A stretch of DNA of 52,279 nt from Planctomycetota bacterium (GCA_027623235.1 JAQBVJ010000046.1:1-52279); one strand, 5' to 3'; counted from the stretch's first letter, positions 25,241-35,527 are shown. The notes: generated by a model from the sequence alone, not told the origin. Numbers and translations are program-made.

Positions 25241-27277
25241 CTAACGTTTCGCAGTCTTCCTTGAGCCGACGAGTTCGGCATAGTCGACGGCGATGTTGAG
25301 GAGTTCGTCGTTGTAGGCCGTCACAGGAAGGACGGGGCCCTCTTTGTCGTCATCTTTGTCCTTGTCGTCGTCTTTCTTTTTGTCGTCCTCACGTTCCTTG
25401 CGAAGCTTCGCTTCATTCAGTGAGACGGTCATGCGCTTTTTTCGATCAAGATACTTCTGAATGTCCGCCTGAATTCCTTTGAAGTCTTTGCTTGCGGCGA
25501 CTCGCTCCCCGCTGCTTTTCGCGAGTTTGTCGATCACTTCGCCGTTGACGTAGGCCAGCATGTTGAAGTCGGATGCCGCAATTCGGTCAAACGCGAGGGC
25601 GTTTTCGAGGGACGACTCACCGATTTCCATGTTGTCGAGCAGTGACGGCAACACAACGTCGGACGTCACACCGAGGTTCTGAGTGCTGTCACCGTTGACC
25701 CGGTAGAACTGGTTGATGGTCAGTTTGAGGGCTCCCCGATCCTTCCGGTCGTTGAAGAAGGAGAACATGTTGAGCCCAACCGGCATGACATTCTGAACGG
25801 TGCCTTTGCCGTGAGTTGTCTTGTCACCAACCACGATTCCGCGGCGGTAGTCCTTGATGGCTCCCGCAAAAATTTCGGACGCGGATGCGGACAGGCGGTT
25901 GCAGACGACGACCAGCGGCTCATTGAATGCTCCGGGAATTTCATCAATGAGCGTCTTGACCTTGCTGCCGGTTTCTTTGACCTGAACGACCGGACCTTCG
26001 TCAATGAACAGGCCGGTCACTTCGATGGCTTCACTGAGTGCGCCGCCACCGTTGTACCGCAGGTCGACAACGATCGCGTCGACTCCGCCCTGCTTCTTAA
26101 AGTCAAGCAGCACTTTCTGAAGGTCGCGAGCGGTACTCTTGAAATCTTCCAGCCCCTGCTCGGCACCGCTGAAGTCGCGATAGAATGACGGGATGTTGAT
26201 CACACCGATTCGGGCGTCACGGCCGATCCGATCTTTCGTGTTGATGATCTCGCCTTTGACGGCCGATTCCTGGAGCTCAATTTTCTGACGGGTCAGCTCG
26301 TAGGTCACCATCTCGCTGGAATCCTCTTTGACACACTGCAGCCGAACTTTCGAGCCGCGTGTGCCTCGGATCAGTCGCACCACTTTGCTGAGCTTCATTT
26401 CGACGATGTCTTCGAAGTCGCCCGTTTCCTGACCAACGCCGATGATCTTGTCACCCACTTCGAGGCGGCCGTCTTTGTCCGCTGCCCCCCCTTTGACGAC
26501 TGAGGCGACGAACGTGTAGCCGTCTTCGCTGCGAAGTGCCGCGCCGATTCCGTCCAGACTCAATTTCATCTGAATTCGGAATTCTTCGAGCGTCTCGGGA
26601 GACATGTAGCTGGAGTGAGGGTCGAAGCAGTGCGTCAGCGAGGAGAGGTACATCTCCAGAATTTCGCTGGATTCAGTTTCCTCGATCGAGCGAAGGATCG
26701 ACCGGTATCGTTTGTGAAGACGATCGCGGGCTTCTTCCATTTCCTTGTCATCGAGTCTGAAGGTCAGGACTTCAAACTTGACTCGCTTTCGCCATCGCTC
26801 GTTGAGCTCGTCCGTCGATTTGCTCCAGGCGAGGCCTTTCGACTCGGTGACCATTTCTTCTTCGACCGTAAAATCATGCGGAAGATCGACCAGCCGTTGA
26901 GCATGCTCGACCCGCTCGCGAACCCGGTCCGTGTAACGGGAGAAGACGTCGTACGCGAAATTGACGTCGCCCTTTTTCAGCTGATCGTCCAGCTGCATTC
27001 GCTGTGCTTTAAATTCTTCGATGTCGGCTGCCAGGAAGTAAAGCTTCTGCGGGTCCAGCAGGTCGATGAACCGGTCGAACAGTTTCGGTGAGATGCTGTC
27101 ATCCACCTCGCTGTGGTTAATGTGGTACTTTCCGACCATCGTGCAGATGACTCGGGCGGTATGAGCCGCTTCCTCAGTCGGTTTCGCCAGTTGCTGGGCG
27201 AAAATCGTCGTGGCGACCAGGAGGAAAACGCCAAGAACCAACGTACTGGCAGCTCGCGAGGGGCGCGTCAGCTTCAT
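25241..27277 (-). CDS. prc: Carboxy-terminal processing protease, Prc/Tsp type (S41)
   Basis: A 678-residue periplasmic tail-specific protease. An N-terminal signal peptide (about 1-27, ending TIFAQ) is followed by the long helical N-terminal domain typical of E. coli Prc (FDPHSSYMSPETLEEF at about 220), a PDZ domain (about 240-330) with DGIGAALRSEDGY, and the S41 catalytic domain. The nucleophile lies in LSASASEIF and the general-base Lys about 27 residues later in THGKGTVQ. The C-terminal region has an Asp/Lys-rich stretch (KKKDDDKDKDDD). Family roles are degradation of tagged or misfolded exported proteins and cell-wall hydrolase turnover. It is a single gene with its own terminator. Confidence 0.95.
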   Translation of the reverse strand: MKLTRPSRAASTLVLGVFLLVATTIFAQQLAKPTEEAAHTARVICTMVGKYHINHSEVDDSISPKLFDRFIDLLDPQKLYFLAADIEEFKAQRMQLDDQLKKGDVNFAYDVFSRYTDRVRERVEHAQRLVDLPHDFTVEEEMVTESKGLAWSKSTDELNERWRKRVKFEVLTFRLDDKEMEEARDRLHKRYRSILRSIEETESSEILEMYLSSLTHCFDPHSSYMSPETLEEFRIQMKLSLDGIGAALRSEDGYTFVASVVKGGAADKDGRLEVGDKIIGVGQETGDFEDIVEMKLSKVVRLIRGTRGSKVRLQCVKEDSSEMVTYELTRQKIELQESAVKGEIINTKDRIGRDARIGVINIPSFYRDFSGAEQGLEDFKSTARDLQKVLLDFKKQGGVDAIVVDLRYNGGGALSEAIEVTGLFIDEGPVVQVKETGSKVKTLIDEIPGAFNEPLVVVCNRLSASASEIFAGAIKDYRRGIVVGDKTTHGKGTVQNVMPVGLNMFSFFNDRKDRGALKLTINQFYRVNGDSTQNLGVTSDVVLPSLLDNMEIGESSLENALAFDRIAASDFNMLAYVNGEVIDKLAKSSGERVAASKDFKGIQADIQKYLDRKKRMTVSLNEAKLRKEREDDKKKDDDKDKDDDKEGPVLPVTAYNDELLNIAVDYAELVGSRKTAKR

Positions 27278-27551
27278 GTTTCACCTGTTTTCTGAGTCGT
27301 CCATTTCACGGCGTTTTGCGGCGTTGCAAAGCCGTCTCGATACGAATCCTTCGTCCAAACCGATTGCCGGAATTCAGGTAAAGCCGGACTGGTCTCGCAC
27401 ACGCTCCAAAAACGCCTGCGGATTCACAAGTCCAAGTTGAATCCCTGCTTCAATTTACGCAAATCAGAAGCGAGCGATCGTAGCCGAACCCCAATCCCGA
27501 GGCAAGATGCGGGTTCTGCCGAGTGTCTTTCCGCCTTTTGACGTGGACATT

Positions 27552-28670
27552 TCAGACGGAATTTGAAATCTCCGCGATCTCAACAGCTCGATGTTCCTTC
27601 GCCGACAGGTAGCACGCCTCGACGAGTGCCATCGTCCCCAGGTTGTCCCGCCCGCCGATTTCCGGTTCTGAGGCCGTTTCCAGAGCGACCAGCAGTTGAG
27701 CCATCGGGCCGACGAACGCGTCGGGAAACCAGACCTCATCCCATGTCGGCTGATGCCACTTGCCTGGATGCCGGGCCGATGTGAATTCCAGCGTGCTGGG
27801 AGTTCGCTCCGGATAGCTCGGCCAGCCGATGGTGCCTCGGGCGAGGCCCTCTGTACCCTCGACCCGCCAGCAGATGCCGATGTCTCCCTCGGCCCCTTCC
27901 ATTGCCGGTCCCGTCCAGACGTCGTCCCACGATGAGGCACGCATTCCGTTTTCATATTCGAGAATATAAAGACAGATGCCGTCTTCGTGCGGGAACTTCG
28001 TCGCGGTGCGAGGGTCACTGCGGATGCTCGCGAAAACGCGTTGCGGATCACCGAACAGAAAGCGGAATGAGTCCAGGTGGTGGATGCTCATGATGCGGAG
28101 CGTGACCCAGCCCAGCCGCTCCTGCCACGGCATCCAGTGAGGAATCGCCCGCATGTCGATCGACGCGAAAACCGGCTCACCCAGATCACCACGGTCAAGC
28201 AGCGAACGGCACGCGCGGATCGACTGGTCGTAGCGCATATTCTGATTCACGGCCAGCGTGATGCCGGCATCCTCACAAAGCCGAACGATCTCGACGGCTT
28301 CCGCGTAATTCATGCCGAGCGGCTTTTGCGCGAGGATGCCTCGCAGATGCCCGTTTCGCTGAACCGCTTCGCGTACGACTTCCAGTTGAATGTCCGGCGG
28401 CACGGCGATGTCGACGACTTCGATTTCGGCATCGTCGAGGAGATCTCGATAATCACCGTACGTCTTCGCAAGGCCGTGCCGATCCGCGACCGCTTTCGCG
28501 TTATCAAAATTCCGCGAGGCAATCGCGACCGGATTGAAACCCGCCTGTCGATACGCGACGAGGTGGCAGTCGGCCATGATGAAGCCGGAACCGATGCAGC
28601 CGATCGAAACGTCCTTCCGCTGAGGCATCCGCGGCCGGTACTCAAGGTCAAGCGGATCAGATTCCGTCAT
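27552..28670 (-). CDS. Gfo/Idh/MocA-family oxidoreductase, cytoplasmic
   Basis: A 372-residue NAD(P)-dependent sugar or inositol oxidoreductase family protein. The Rossmann motif is [13 protein letters not shown] at about residues 18-30, and [18 protein letters not shown] contains the EKP-like motif, here QKP, which holds the conserved Lys. A mixed beta-sheet C-terminal domain follows. Substrate unknown. The start at 28670 has GAGGAG six bases upstream; a longer frame to 28709 would add 13 residues. It has no signal peptide, unlike the second family member at 49.1 kb. It is divergent from the ABC transporter genes. Confidence 0.9.
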   Translation of the reverse strand: MTESDPLDLEYRPRMPQRKDVSIGCIGSGFIMADCHLVAYRQAGFNPVAIASRNFDNAKAVADRHGLAKTYGDYRDLLDDAEIEVVDIAVPPDIQLEVVREAVQRNGHLRGILAQKPLGMNYAEAVEIVRLCEDAGITLAVNQNMRYDQSIRACRSLLDRGDLGEPVFASIDMRAIPHWMPWQERLGWVTLRIMSIHHLDSFRFLFGDPQRVFASIRSDPRTATKFPHEDGICLYILEYENGMRASSWDDVWTGPAMEGAEGDIGICWRVEGTEGLARGTIGWPSYPERTPSTLEFTSARHPGKWHQPTWDEVWFPDAFVGPMAQLLVALETASEPEIGGRDNLGTMALVEACYLSAKEHRAVEIAEISNSV

Positions 28671-28995
28671 GGTCAGCTCCTCGTTCTGCGAGATCGGAGG
28701 CTCACACAAGTCACGAAGAGCCTGTTCTGTTTTCCTTGAGGCTTTGTGACTTCGTGTGCCCCGAAGGACAGGTCGCGAACTTCTTCAGACAATTGCAGAG
28801 CGTAGCCGCCTTGCTGCGTACGCGAAAAGCGATCTGAGAACTCGTTCTTCCGGCAGCAGTTAATTTCAAGGGCACTTTGCGGTACAGACCGCTGCGGTTT
28901 GCGGTGCGATACGAATGTCCGCATAATCGGTGGCTTGTGTTGCGGGCAGAAACGACTGCCTCGACGACGTGCGGCTTTCAAGGCGAGGCAGCAAT
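28671..28995. other. Divergent intergenic region with an inverted repeat
   Basis: 325 bases between a Gfo/Idh gene and the ABC transporter genes. Arms 28703-28722 and 28740-28758 (around AAGTCACGAAG and CTTTGTGACTTCG) form an imperfect 19-bp stem with a 17-base loop about 30 bases upstream of the oxidoreductase start. Its low-complexity CACAA/TTGTG character resembles dispersed repeats elsewhere in the window. No gene is supported. Confidence 0.5.
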
Positions 28996-29955
28996 ATGAT
29001 TTCAATTCGCGATCTTCGCGTTGACTACGATCAGTTCTGCGCGGTGCGGGACCTGTCGATTGAAGTCAAGGATGGTGAGGTGTACGGCCTCATCGGACCA
29101 AACGGTGCCGGCAAGACAAGTACGATGCGGGCGATGGTCGGGCTACTGGCTCCCACTTATGGTGAGATTCAAATCGCCGGCATCGATCTGCGAGAGAACC
29201 CGCAGGCCGTTGGACAGGTCCTCGGATTCATGCCGGACTTTCCACCGGTCTATGAAGACCTGCTCGTGTGGGAATTCCTCGACTTGTTTGCGTCGAGTTA
29301 TTTCATACCGAAGCCTCGACGGTTTCCGGAAATCGAACGACGGCTCCATGAGATTGGCCTCACGGAAAAACGAAACGCGTTCATCGGCGAGCTCTCGCGA
29401 GGAATGCGGCAGCGACTGATGCTCGCCAAGACTCTTCTTCCCGAGCCCAAAGTGCTGTTGCTCGACGAACCGGCCAGTGGCATGGACCCGCACGGACGGG
29501 CTCAGATGAAACAGGTCATTCGCGAGTTTGCAGCTGCGGGCGGGTCCGTGCTGATTTCCTCGCACATCCTGTCCGAGATGGACGAGTTCTGCACTTCGGT
29601 CGGCATCATGGAACGCGGCGAGTTGGTCGTGTCGGGGGCCGTCGATGAGATTTCTTCCAGCCCGGATGGGTCAACAGCGACGCTCGAAATTGAGTTCCTT
29701 CATGGCGAACTGAAAAACGAAAAAGGTCAGACAGGCGAGGAGATCTTTCGAAAAGTTCTCGCCCACAGCGACCTGACCGGAGACCCGACCCGCAAGGGCA
29801 AAAAACACATCGTGGCCTTCGACGGTGGCGAAGAGGAAGCGGCCGCACTGTTAAAGCAGCTCATCAGGAACGGCGTTGTCGTTTGCTCGTTTATCCGCAA
29901 GCGGGAATCGCTTGAGGACGTCTTTCTTCATGTCGGCGCGAAGGAGCTTTCCTGA
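28996..29955 (+). CDS. ABC transporter ATP-binding protein
   Basis: A 319-residue ATPase of an ABC-2-type exporter. Walker A is GPNGAGKTS (about residues 39-47), the signature is LSRGMRQR, Walker B is KVLLLDEPASGMDPHG, and the switch His is in ISSHIL. The last 90 residues form an extension common in ABC-2 ATPases. GAGG seven bases before the ATG at 28996 sets the start. Its TGA overlaps the ATG of the permease gene (TGATG), so the two are translationally coupled and should form one exporter. The substrate is not predictable. Confidence 0.93.
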   Translation: MISIRDLRVDYDQFCAVRDLSIEVKDGEVYGLIGPNGAGKTSTMRAMVGLLAPTYGEIQIAGIDLRENPQAVGQVLGFMPDFPPVYEDLLVWEFLDLFASSYFIPKPRRFPEIERRLHEIGLTEKRNAFIGELSRGMRQRLMLAKTLLPEPKVLLLDEPASGMDPHGRAQMKQVIREFAAAGGSVLISSHILSEMDEFCTSVGIMERGELVVSGAVDEISSSPDGSTATLEIEFLHGELKNEKGQTGEEIFRKVLAHSDLTGDPTRKGKKHIVAFDGGEEEAAALLKQLIRNGVVVCSFIRKRESLEDVFLHVGAKELS

Positions 29956-31415
29956 TGGACAAACTGCTTTTCGACAATCCGATCCTGATCAAGCACATCC
30001 GGGCCCGGCTGCGTCGTCCGCAGGCGACCTACCTGGCAATCGTCGTGCTGAGTCTGTGCCTGTGCATCATGTGGGCAGGCTGGTACGGCAACGGTCTCGA
30101 CAACGGCGTGATTTTCTCGCTGATGATTTTCGGTGTGGGAGCCGTCCTGCAGCTGGGCGGAACCAGCCAGGTCGCGTCCTCAATCAGTCAGACCAACGAT
30201 TCCGGAATTCTCGACTTTCATCGAGTGTCTCCGCTTTCAGCTCACACCACGACGATCGGATTTGTCCTCGGCGGCCCGATTCGTGAGTACATGGTGGCCG
30301 CCATTATCTGGCCGTTTGCTTTGTTCTGCGCGGTCCTGGGAGACCCGGGCATCCTCGGCTTCGCGTCCATTTCAATCGTGATGCTGACCACGACTCTGCT
30401 GTTTCACATGATGTCGATGAACGCGGGCATACTTTCTAAACGCGGCAAAACACGTGGCGCCAACATGGGCCTCGCGTTCATGATCATTCTGGCTTCCGGG
30501 AGCACCGCATCGGTCACCGCCGGCCTGCCGATTCCTGGTCTGTTGACAGTCGGTCCCGCTTATGCCGAGGCCATGGGACAACTCGAGGGACCTCGCGTCC
30601 AGTTGCCGACATTTTTTGGTCTTGGCCTGCCGATGTTTGTTCAGAGTCTGATTTATCAGCTTCCTGTCATTGTCTTTCTGACAATCCCCGTTGTGAGGCG
30701 AATGCGATCCGAACAGGCCTCGCTGTATTCGAAGCCGGCGGCGATCGCGTGTCTGGCCGCGATTTCGTTTCTGAATCTCGGTGGCATCGTGAATCACCCG
30801 AAGCTTCAACCGGAACATTTTATTCCGATGCTGCTTTATGCGAGCGTTCTTGTCTCGCTGCTGCTGACGATGGCGGTCACGCCGGCTCAAGGAAGCTACA
30901 TGAACCTGGTGCGGCGATCGAAAAAACAGAACATGCTGAAGCCGTCACTGTGGCTCGATGAATCTTCCAACCGGGCGATCCTGTTTGTGTTTGCCAGTTT
31001 CACATGGGCCACCGTGCAGGTGGTCGATACCTTTCTGGCAAAGGGACAACTCAAGTCGGAATTCCTGATCATGACCGGCACCGCCGTCTGCGTGATCGTC
31101 TACTTCGGCAGCGCGGCTCAGTTTTTCGCCTTGAAGTACGGCCGAAAAAGCAAAGCGATGCTGCTGATGTTTCTGTTCTTCTTCTGGCTCATGCCGCTGA
31201 TTCTTGCCGCGCTCGTGGCGGCGACGATCGATCCAGACACCGGACTGGCCGTGGCAGCGTTCTCGCCGATCTACGGCATCGGCTCGGCCAGCATGATCGG
31301 TCTGGTCGCTGCGGCGGCGCTGGCGGGCGTCTTCTTCGCCCTGATGGTTCGCGAGGAGCGAGTCATTCAGGAAGTCTACGCGGGCGATCCGTTCGAGGAG
31401 GAATTCGACGAGTAA
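29955..31415 (+). CDS. ABC-2-type transporter membrane protein
   Basis: A 486-residue integral membrane protein with about ten to twelve hydrophobic segments spread along its length. These include paired helices near residues 25-70, a group at about 100-190, one at 225-245, and a cluster at 285-470. It has no ATPase motif. The start overlaps the ATPase stop by one base. ABC-2 permeases of this size usually work as homodimers with the ATPase to export lipids, polysaccharides or small molecules, or serve complex assembly. A gene-end repeat begins 30 bases after its stop codon. Confidence 0.85.
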   Translation: MDKLLFDNPILIKHIRARLRRPQATYLAIVVLSLCLCIMWAGWYGNGLDNGVIFSLMIFGVGAVLQLGGTSQVASSISQTNDSGILDFHRVSPLSAHTTTIGFVLGGPIREYMVAAIIWPFALFCAVLGDPGILGFASISIVMLTTTLLFHMMSMNAGILSKRGKTRGANMGLAFMIILASGSTASVTAGLPIPGLLTVGPAYAEAMGQLEGPRVQLPTFFGLGLPMFVQSLIYQLPVIVFLTIPVVRRMRSEQASLYSKPAAIACLAAISFLNLGGIVNHPKLQPEHFIPMLLYASVLVSLLLTMAVTPAQGSYMNLVRRSKKQNMLKPSLWLDESSNRAILFVFASFTWATVQVVDTFLAKGQLKSEFLIMTGTAVCVIVYFGSAAQFFALKYGRKSKAMLLMFLFFFWLMPLILAALVAATIDPDTGLAVAAFSPIYGIGSASMIGLVAAAALAGVFFALMVREERVIQEVYAGDPFEEEFDE

Positions 31416-31445
31416 CCGACGGGATCGCCGTTCGAGCGCAGCCGG

Positions 31446-31672
31446 GTCAGGAACGTGCCCGAAGTAACTTCCCGAAAGTAACCCGAAACGTGTGAGTTTT
31501 TTTTGATGTAGCAGGCACACTCCGTGTGCCGTCCGCCGGAACCTGCGATCAACGCCGTATTTTTCGGGGCATACGGCACACCGAGTGTGCCTGCTACTTT
31601 CACTTTTCGAAAAACTCACAGCCTCTTCGGGTTACTAAACTCCGCGAAGTTATTCTGGACGCGTTCCTGAGA
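31446..31672. repeat. Compound palindrome of two gene-end repeats around an inner inverted repeat
   Basis: Outer arms are gene-end repeats: 31446-31495 (plus, TCAGGAACGTGCCCGAAG then AGTAACCCGAA) and 31622-31672 (minus, TCAGGAACGCGTCCAG then AGTAACCCGAA). Inside, GTAGCAGGCACAC at 31508 pairs with GTGTGCCTGCTAC ending near 31601, and GTGTGCCGT with ACGGCACAC. The whole is about 227 bases between the ABC permease and murA, which point towards each other. The right arm contains the murA stop codon. No coding capacity is seen. It could terminate both genes, or be a non-autonomous mobile element or the scar of one. Confidence 0.8.
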
Positions 31673-33149
31673 GATCGACCTTTTCGATTTGCGAGTCGGC
31701 GGGTTGTTCGACTCCCGCTGACTGAGGGGGATCGACTCGAATTCGTCTGTCGCCGCCGGTCGTTGGGAACGACGCCGAGATGGTCTCCGGCTCCGACGTA
31801 AACATGGCGGCCGACGGAGTCGTGTGACTCAGCTTGAGACTGTCTGGCACGTTTTCAACGATGTCTGTCACCCGGCGGACATTCGCGCCGAGAGAATTGA
31901 GCCGTTCCTCAAGTCGGTCGTAGCCTCGATCGAGGTGGTAGATCCGGCGGACGACCGTATGTCCTTTCGCGGCAATTCCGGCGAGCACCAGCGCGGCGCT
32001 GGCTCGCAGGTCGGACGCCATGACGCACGCGCCGCGAAGCTGAACAACTCCGCTGACGATCGCGCTGGGGCCCTCGCGGTAGATCTGTGCCCCGAGCCGA
32101 ACAAGTTCCGGAACGTGCATGAACCGGTCCGGAAAGACTTTGTCCGTGACGACGCTGTTGCCTTCGCAAAGGCTGAGCAGGCTCATGAACTGAGCCTGCA
32201 CGTCGGTCGGCAGACCGGGGTACGCGAGCGCGGAACACACCGTCGCCGTCAGCCGTTCGGCTGGCTCAACACGAATGTCGGCGAGCGATGTCGCGTCTTC
32301 CCCCTGCGACTCAATGAACAGTGGCACTCCGATTTCACGAAGCTTTTCGATGACCGCACTAAGGTGAGTGGGGCAAACGTTCTCAACCGTCACCTGACCT
32401 CGCGTCATCGCGGCCGCGATCAGCAGTGTCGCCGCCTCGATCCGATCCGGGATGATCGAGTGCTCCGCGCCGGACAGTTGATCGACTCCCTCGATCCGCA
32501 GGAACGGCGTGCCGAGCCCTTCGATGCGGGCTCCCATCGCATTGAGGAATCTGCCGAAGTCCGCGACCTCCGGTTCGCAGGCGGCAGACTCGATCGTCGT
32601 CACGCCCTCCGCAAGAGCCGCAGCCGCAAGAACATTACACGTTCCCGTCACCGTCGAACCGAACGAGCCTCCCAGAAAAATGTTCGTGCCGCGAAGACGC
32701 GACGCTTCGGCGATGACGTAGCCATGCTCGACGCGGATGTCGACTCCGAGGGCTCGCAGTCCCTTGAGGTGCAGATCAATCGGCCGGTCGCCAATGTTGC
32801 AGCCGCCAGGCAGTGAGACAATCGCGCGACGCCGTCGCGCGAGCAGCGGGCCGAGCACGCAGATGCTCGCCCGCATCCGACGGACCAGTTCGTAGTCAGC
32901 CACGATGCAGGAATCGTCAACCACCTGGAGGTTGAGCGAACCGTCGACCGCTCGATCAGAGCGGACTCCTAAAGTCTCAAGCAGATCAGCCAGCGTGCGG
33001 ACATCGACCAGATCCGGCACGTCCCGAAGAGTCACCGGGCCATCGGCCATGATCGAGGCTGCCATGATTGGCAGCGCAGCATTCTTCGCACCGCTAACCC
33101 GCACGCGACCGTTGAGTGGTTTTCCGCCTTCAATGACGAACATGTCCAT
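31650..33149 (-). CDS. murA: UDP-N-acetylglucosamine 1-carboxyvinyltransferase, C-terminally extended
   Basis: MurA transfers enolpyruvate from PEP to UDP-GlcNAc, the first committed step of peptidoglycan synthesis, in the cytoplasm. [22 protein letters not shown] (in part) opens the fold. The catalytic loop reads [10 protein letters not shown], so the Cys targeted by fosfomycin is present. At 499 residues it is some 75 longer than usual: after the conserved end [12 protein letters not shown] a Ser/Thr/Pro-rich tail follows, and its last residues lie in a dispersed repeat. Starts at 33149 and 33143 both have ribosome sites (GGGAG and AAGG). It comes last in the dksA-lspA-rpmE-prfA-prmC-murA strand run. 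Confidence 0.95.
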   Translation of the reverse strand: MDMFVIEGGKPLNGRVRVSGAKNAALPIMAASIMADGPVTLRDVPDLVDVRTLADLLETLGVRSDRAVDGSLNLQVVDDSCIVADYELVRRMRASICVLGPLLARRRRAIVSLPGGCNIGDRPIDLHLKGLRALGVDIRVEHGYVIAEASRLRGTNIFLGGSFGSTVTGTCNVLAAAALAEGVTTIESAACEPEVADFGRFLNAMGARIEGLGTPFLRIEGVDQLSGAEHSIIPDRIEAATLLIAAAMTRGQVTVENVCPTHLSAVIEKLREIGVPLFIESQGEDATSLADIRVEPAERLTATVCSALAYPGLPTDVQAQFMSLLSLCEGNSVVTDKVFPDRFMHVPELVRLGAQIYREGPSAIVSGVVQLRGACVMASDLRASAALVLAGIAAKGHTVVRRIYHLDRGYDRLEERLNSLGANVRRVTDIVENVPDSLKLSHTTPSAAMFTSEPETISASFPTTGGDRRIRVDPPQSAGVEQPADSQIEKVDLSGTRPE

Positions 33150-33174
33150 CCTTGGACTCCCTGTTTTCAACTGA

Positions 33175-33227
33175 GGCACAGGCTTCCAGCCGGTGCGAGC
33201 ACAACACGGGCTGAATGCCCGTGCCAC
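33175..33227. repeat. Double-hairpin repeat between prmC and murA
   Basis: GGCAC at 33175 pairs with GTGCC at 33221 and encloses GGCT-TCC-AGCC (33181-33191) and GGGC-TGAAT-GCCC (33208-33220). The arrangement and the first triloop match the other double-hairpin repeats. It fills the 90-base gap between two same-strand genes, so it would be transcribed within the run. Confidence 0.55.
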
Positions 33228-33238
33228 CTCGTTCTGCT

Positions 33239-34240
33239 TTACTGTTTCTTCCTGGCCCACACGACGCGCGACCGACCTCCCAGGTCCTTCGCGATGTCCG
33301 CGGCTTCGAACTGTCCGGTTTCGGCGTAAAGTTGCCGGACGGTCTCGGCCTGCTCGCCGGCAATTTCCATCAGCATGACGCCGCCACGAGCCAGTCTCGA
33401 CGGCGCCTCGGCCAGAAGTCGCCGCACAATATCGAGTCCGTCTCTGCCGCCGCGCAGCGCGAGATGCGGTTCGTGGAACCGCACGTCCGGTTGCAGTTCG
33501 TCCATTTCCTCGTCGGTGACGTACGGCGGGTTGCTGGCGATGAACTCAAACTGAGCGTCCGGCGACAGCGGCTCGAAAAGGTTTCCCTGGAGAATCCTCA
33601 CCCGGCTGGCAACGTTGTTTTTCTCGGCGTTTCTTTGAGCCATTTTCACGACGTTTTCATCCAGCTCGACGGCGGTCACGATGGCTCGCGGGCAGTTGGC
33701 AGCGACGCTGATCGGGATGCAGCCCGTTCCTGTGCAGACATCGAGAACCCGCAGCGTTTCCGGCGACGTCATTTCCTTCGCCACTTCGAGCAGCGTGACG
33801 ACCAGAGTTTCCGTATCGGGCCGAGGAATGAACACGCCTGGGCCGACTTCGAAATCGAGGCCAAAGAACTCACGAAACCCGACGAGATAGGCGACCGGTT
33901 CGAGCGTCGCGCGGCGTTTCACGAGCTCACGCATCTTTGCCCGTTGTTCCGGTTCCAGCGGCGTGTCGTAGTTTGTGTAGAGCTGAATCCGCTGACAGCC
34001 TCGCGCGTGTGCGAGCAGAATCTCGGCATCGAGCCGCGGCGATTCGCTGCCGTGCTGTTTCAAATGCGCGATCGTCCAGTCGAGCACCATGCGGACTGTC
34101 CAGTCCTGCTGCTGTGTGGCCTCTGGTTGTGTCGCCGGGCCTGGCGTCGCGTCGCTCACGGTTCCGTCCTGCGGCAAGGCCGCTTCATTCGAGCTGTCGC
34201 TCAAGTGATCCTTCGAGACTGTGACTTTTCTATCGGGCAA
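33239..34240 (-). CDS. prmC: Peptide chain release factor N5-glutamine methyltransferase
   Basis: PrmC methylates the Gln of the GGQ motif in release factors. The catalytic NPPY motif is clear ([12 protein letters not shown]), with the SAM motif [16 protein letters not shown] and an N-terminal helical domain ending in [17 protein letters not shown]. The frame opens at a TTG at 34240 and its first 45 residues are hydrophilic and unlike the family. Initiation further in, near the helical domain, is possible. It lies 21 bases after the prfA stop, the classical prfA-prmC order, so enzyme and substrate are co-expressed. Confidence 0.94.
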   Translation of the reverse strand: MPDRKVTVSKDHLSDSSNEAALPQDGTVSDATPGPATQPEATQQQDWTVRMVLDWTIAHLKQHGSESPRLDAEILLAHARGCQRIQLYTNYDTPLEPEQRAKMRELVKRRATLEPVAYLVGFREFFGLDFEVGPGVFIPRPDTETLVVTLLEVAKEMTSPETLRVLDVCTGTGCIPISVAANCPRAIVTAVELDENVVKMAQRNAEKNNVASRVRILQGNLFEPLSPDAQFEFIASNPPYVTDEEMDELQPDVRFHEPHLALRGGRDGLDIVRRLLAEAPSRLARGGVMLMEIAGEQAETVRQLYAETGQFEAADIAKDLGGRSRVVWARKKQ

Positions 34241-34261
34241 GCTTGGCTTCTCTGGAGGGAT

Positions 34262-35335
34262 CTATTCGATGTTTCCTGCTCTGAGTCGCTCCATCCGGTC
34301 AAAGTCCAGCAGCGCGTCGATCAGCTCGTCCAGGTTGCCCTGCATGATCTGGTCGAGCTTATGAACGGACAGGCCGATACGGTGATCGGTGCAACGGTTC
34401 TGTGGGAAGTTGTACGTGCGGATTCGCTGGCTGCGATCGCCGGATCCGACCAGTGTGCGACGATGCTCGGCCCTCTTGTTTGCCTCTTCGGTCTGCTTCA
34501 GTTCAAACACGCGGCTGCGAAGAACACGCATCGCCTTCGCCCGGTTCTTGTGCTGACTCTTTTCGTCCTGGCACTTCACAACGATTCCCGTCGGAAGGTG
34601 TGTCATGCGGACGGCACTTTCTGTCTTGTTGACTTTCTGTCCGCCAGGACCGCCGGCCCGCATCGTGTCGATCTGGACGTCCTCTGGATCAATCTCGATC
34701 TCCACCTCTGTCGCTTCGGGAAGGACGGCGACCGTCGCGGCACTGGTGTGAACTCGACCCTGTGTTTCCGTTTCCGGAACGCGCTGGACCCGGTGGCCGC
34801 CGCTTTCGAACTGGAGGTGGTGGTAACATCCCTCGCCGGAGACGGACATCGTGACCTCTTTCATCCCGCCCAGTTCGCCGGCGTTCATGTCGATGATCTC
34901 GTGCTTCAGTCCGTTGAGTTCAAAGTACCGGCGGTACATCTCGAAAAGATCGCGTGCAAACAAAGCGGCTTCGTCACCGCCAGTGCCAGCTCTGATTTCC
35001 ATAATCAGACTGCCCCGCGTAATCGAGTCGCCGGCCAGGACGATTTCTTCCAGCTCCTGGCGGAGCGCTTCAAACTGTCCCTCCAGTTCCTTGAGCTCGG
35101 CCCGGAAGTACTCTTTGGATTCGAAGTCCGATTCCTCGCGAATCATTTCTTCGGCGGAGGCGATGTCCTGTTCAAGCTGGCAGAACTGTCGCGTCTTGAG
35201 AGCGACTTTCGACAGGCCACCGTACTCACGCTGAATTTCCAGCAGTTTGCTGGTGTCGGCGATGACTTCCGGATCCTGCAACTGCAGCTCCAGTTCGTCG
35301 TAGCGCTTCAGTTTTTCCAGCAGACTCGGATACAT
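34262..35335 (-). CDS. prfA: Peptide chain release factor 1
   Basis: RF1 recognises UAA and UAG stop codons and triggers peptide release at the ribosome. The 357-residue length is standard. The GGQ motif appears in [19 protein letters not shown] (domain 3), preceded by [11 protein letters not shown]. The expected codon-recognition region lies near residues 180-200 ([19 protein letters not shown] in part), within which PET matches the PxT-type tripeptide of RF1. AAGGG eight bases before the ATG at 35335 fixes the start. prmC follows after 21 bases. prfB is not in the window. Confidence 0.97.
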   Translation of the reverse strand: MYPSLLEKLKRYDELELQLQDPEVIADTSKLLEIQREYGGLSKVALKTRQFCQLEQDIASAEEMIREESDFESKEYFRAELKELEGQFEALRQELEEIVLAGDSITRGSLIMEIRAGTGGDEAALFARDLFEMYRRYFELNGLKHEIIDMNAGELGGMKEVTMSVSGEGCYHHLQFESGGHRVQRVPETETQGRVHTSAATVAVLPEATEVEIEIDPEDVQIDTMRAGGPGGQKVNKTESAVRMTHLPTGIVVKCQDEKSQHKNRAKAMRVLRSRVFELKQTEEANKRAEHRRTLVGSGDRSQRIRTYNFPQNRCTDHRIGLSVHKLDQIMQGNLDELIDALLDFDRMERLRAGNIE

Positions 35336-35440
35336 CGAAGCGACCCTTCAGCCGATAAACGCGAGAGTTCTCAATGCGAACGTTGAGGGTGGAAACTCGG
35401 AAGACGACGGCTCGAAAGCGTAGCCGGTTCGCGGAAATGG

Positions 35441-35527
35441 CCCGAGATCAGTTCCAGCCCGAGATCAGTTCCAGCCGGGCGATCATGGTCCGCCTGTCCG
35501 AACGGGAGCCGCCTGTCCGAACGGGAG
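35441..35527. repeat. Two exact short tandem duplications upstream of prfA
   Basis: A 17-base unit (CCCGAGATCAGTTCCAG) is repeated head to tail at 35441-35457 and 35458-35474. Fifteen bases later a 19-base unit (CCGCCTGTCCGAACGGGAG) is repeated at 35490-35508 and 35509-35527. Both are exact. They lie between the rpmE terminator and the prfA start, probably in the prfA promoter or leader. Confidence 0.85.

Noticed and set aside
31446..31672. Insertion sequence
   Set aside because: Inverted repeats are present, but there is no transposase frame or clear target duplication; kept as a repeat.
33215..35386. Open frame of 723 codons opposite prmC and prfA
   Set aside because: It is antisense to two well-identified genes, its protein has the composition of a mirrored GC-rich frame, and no domain is recognisable.
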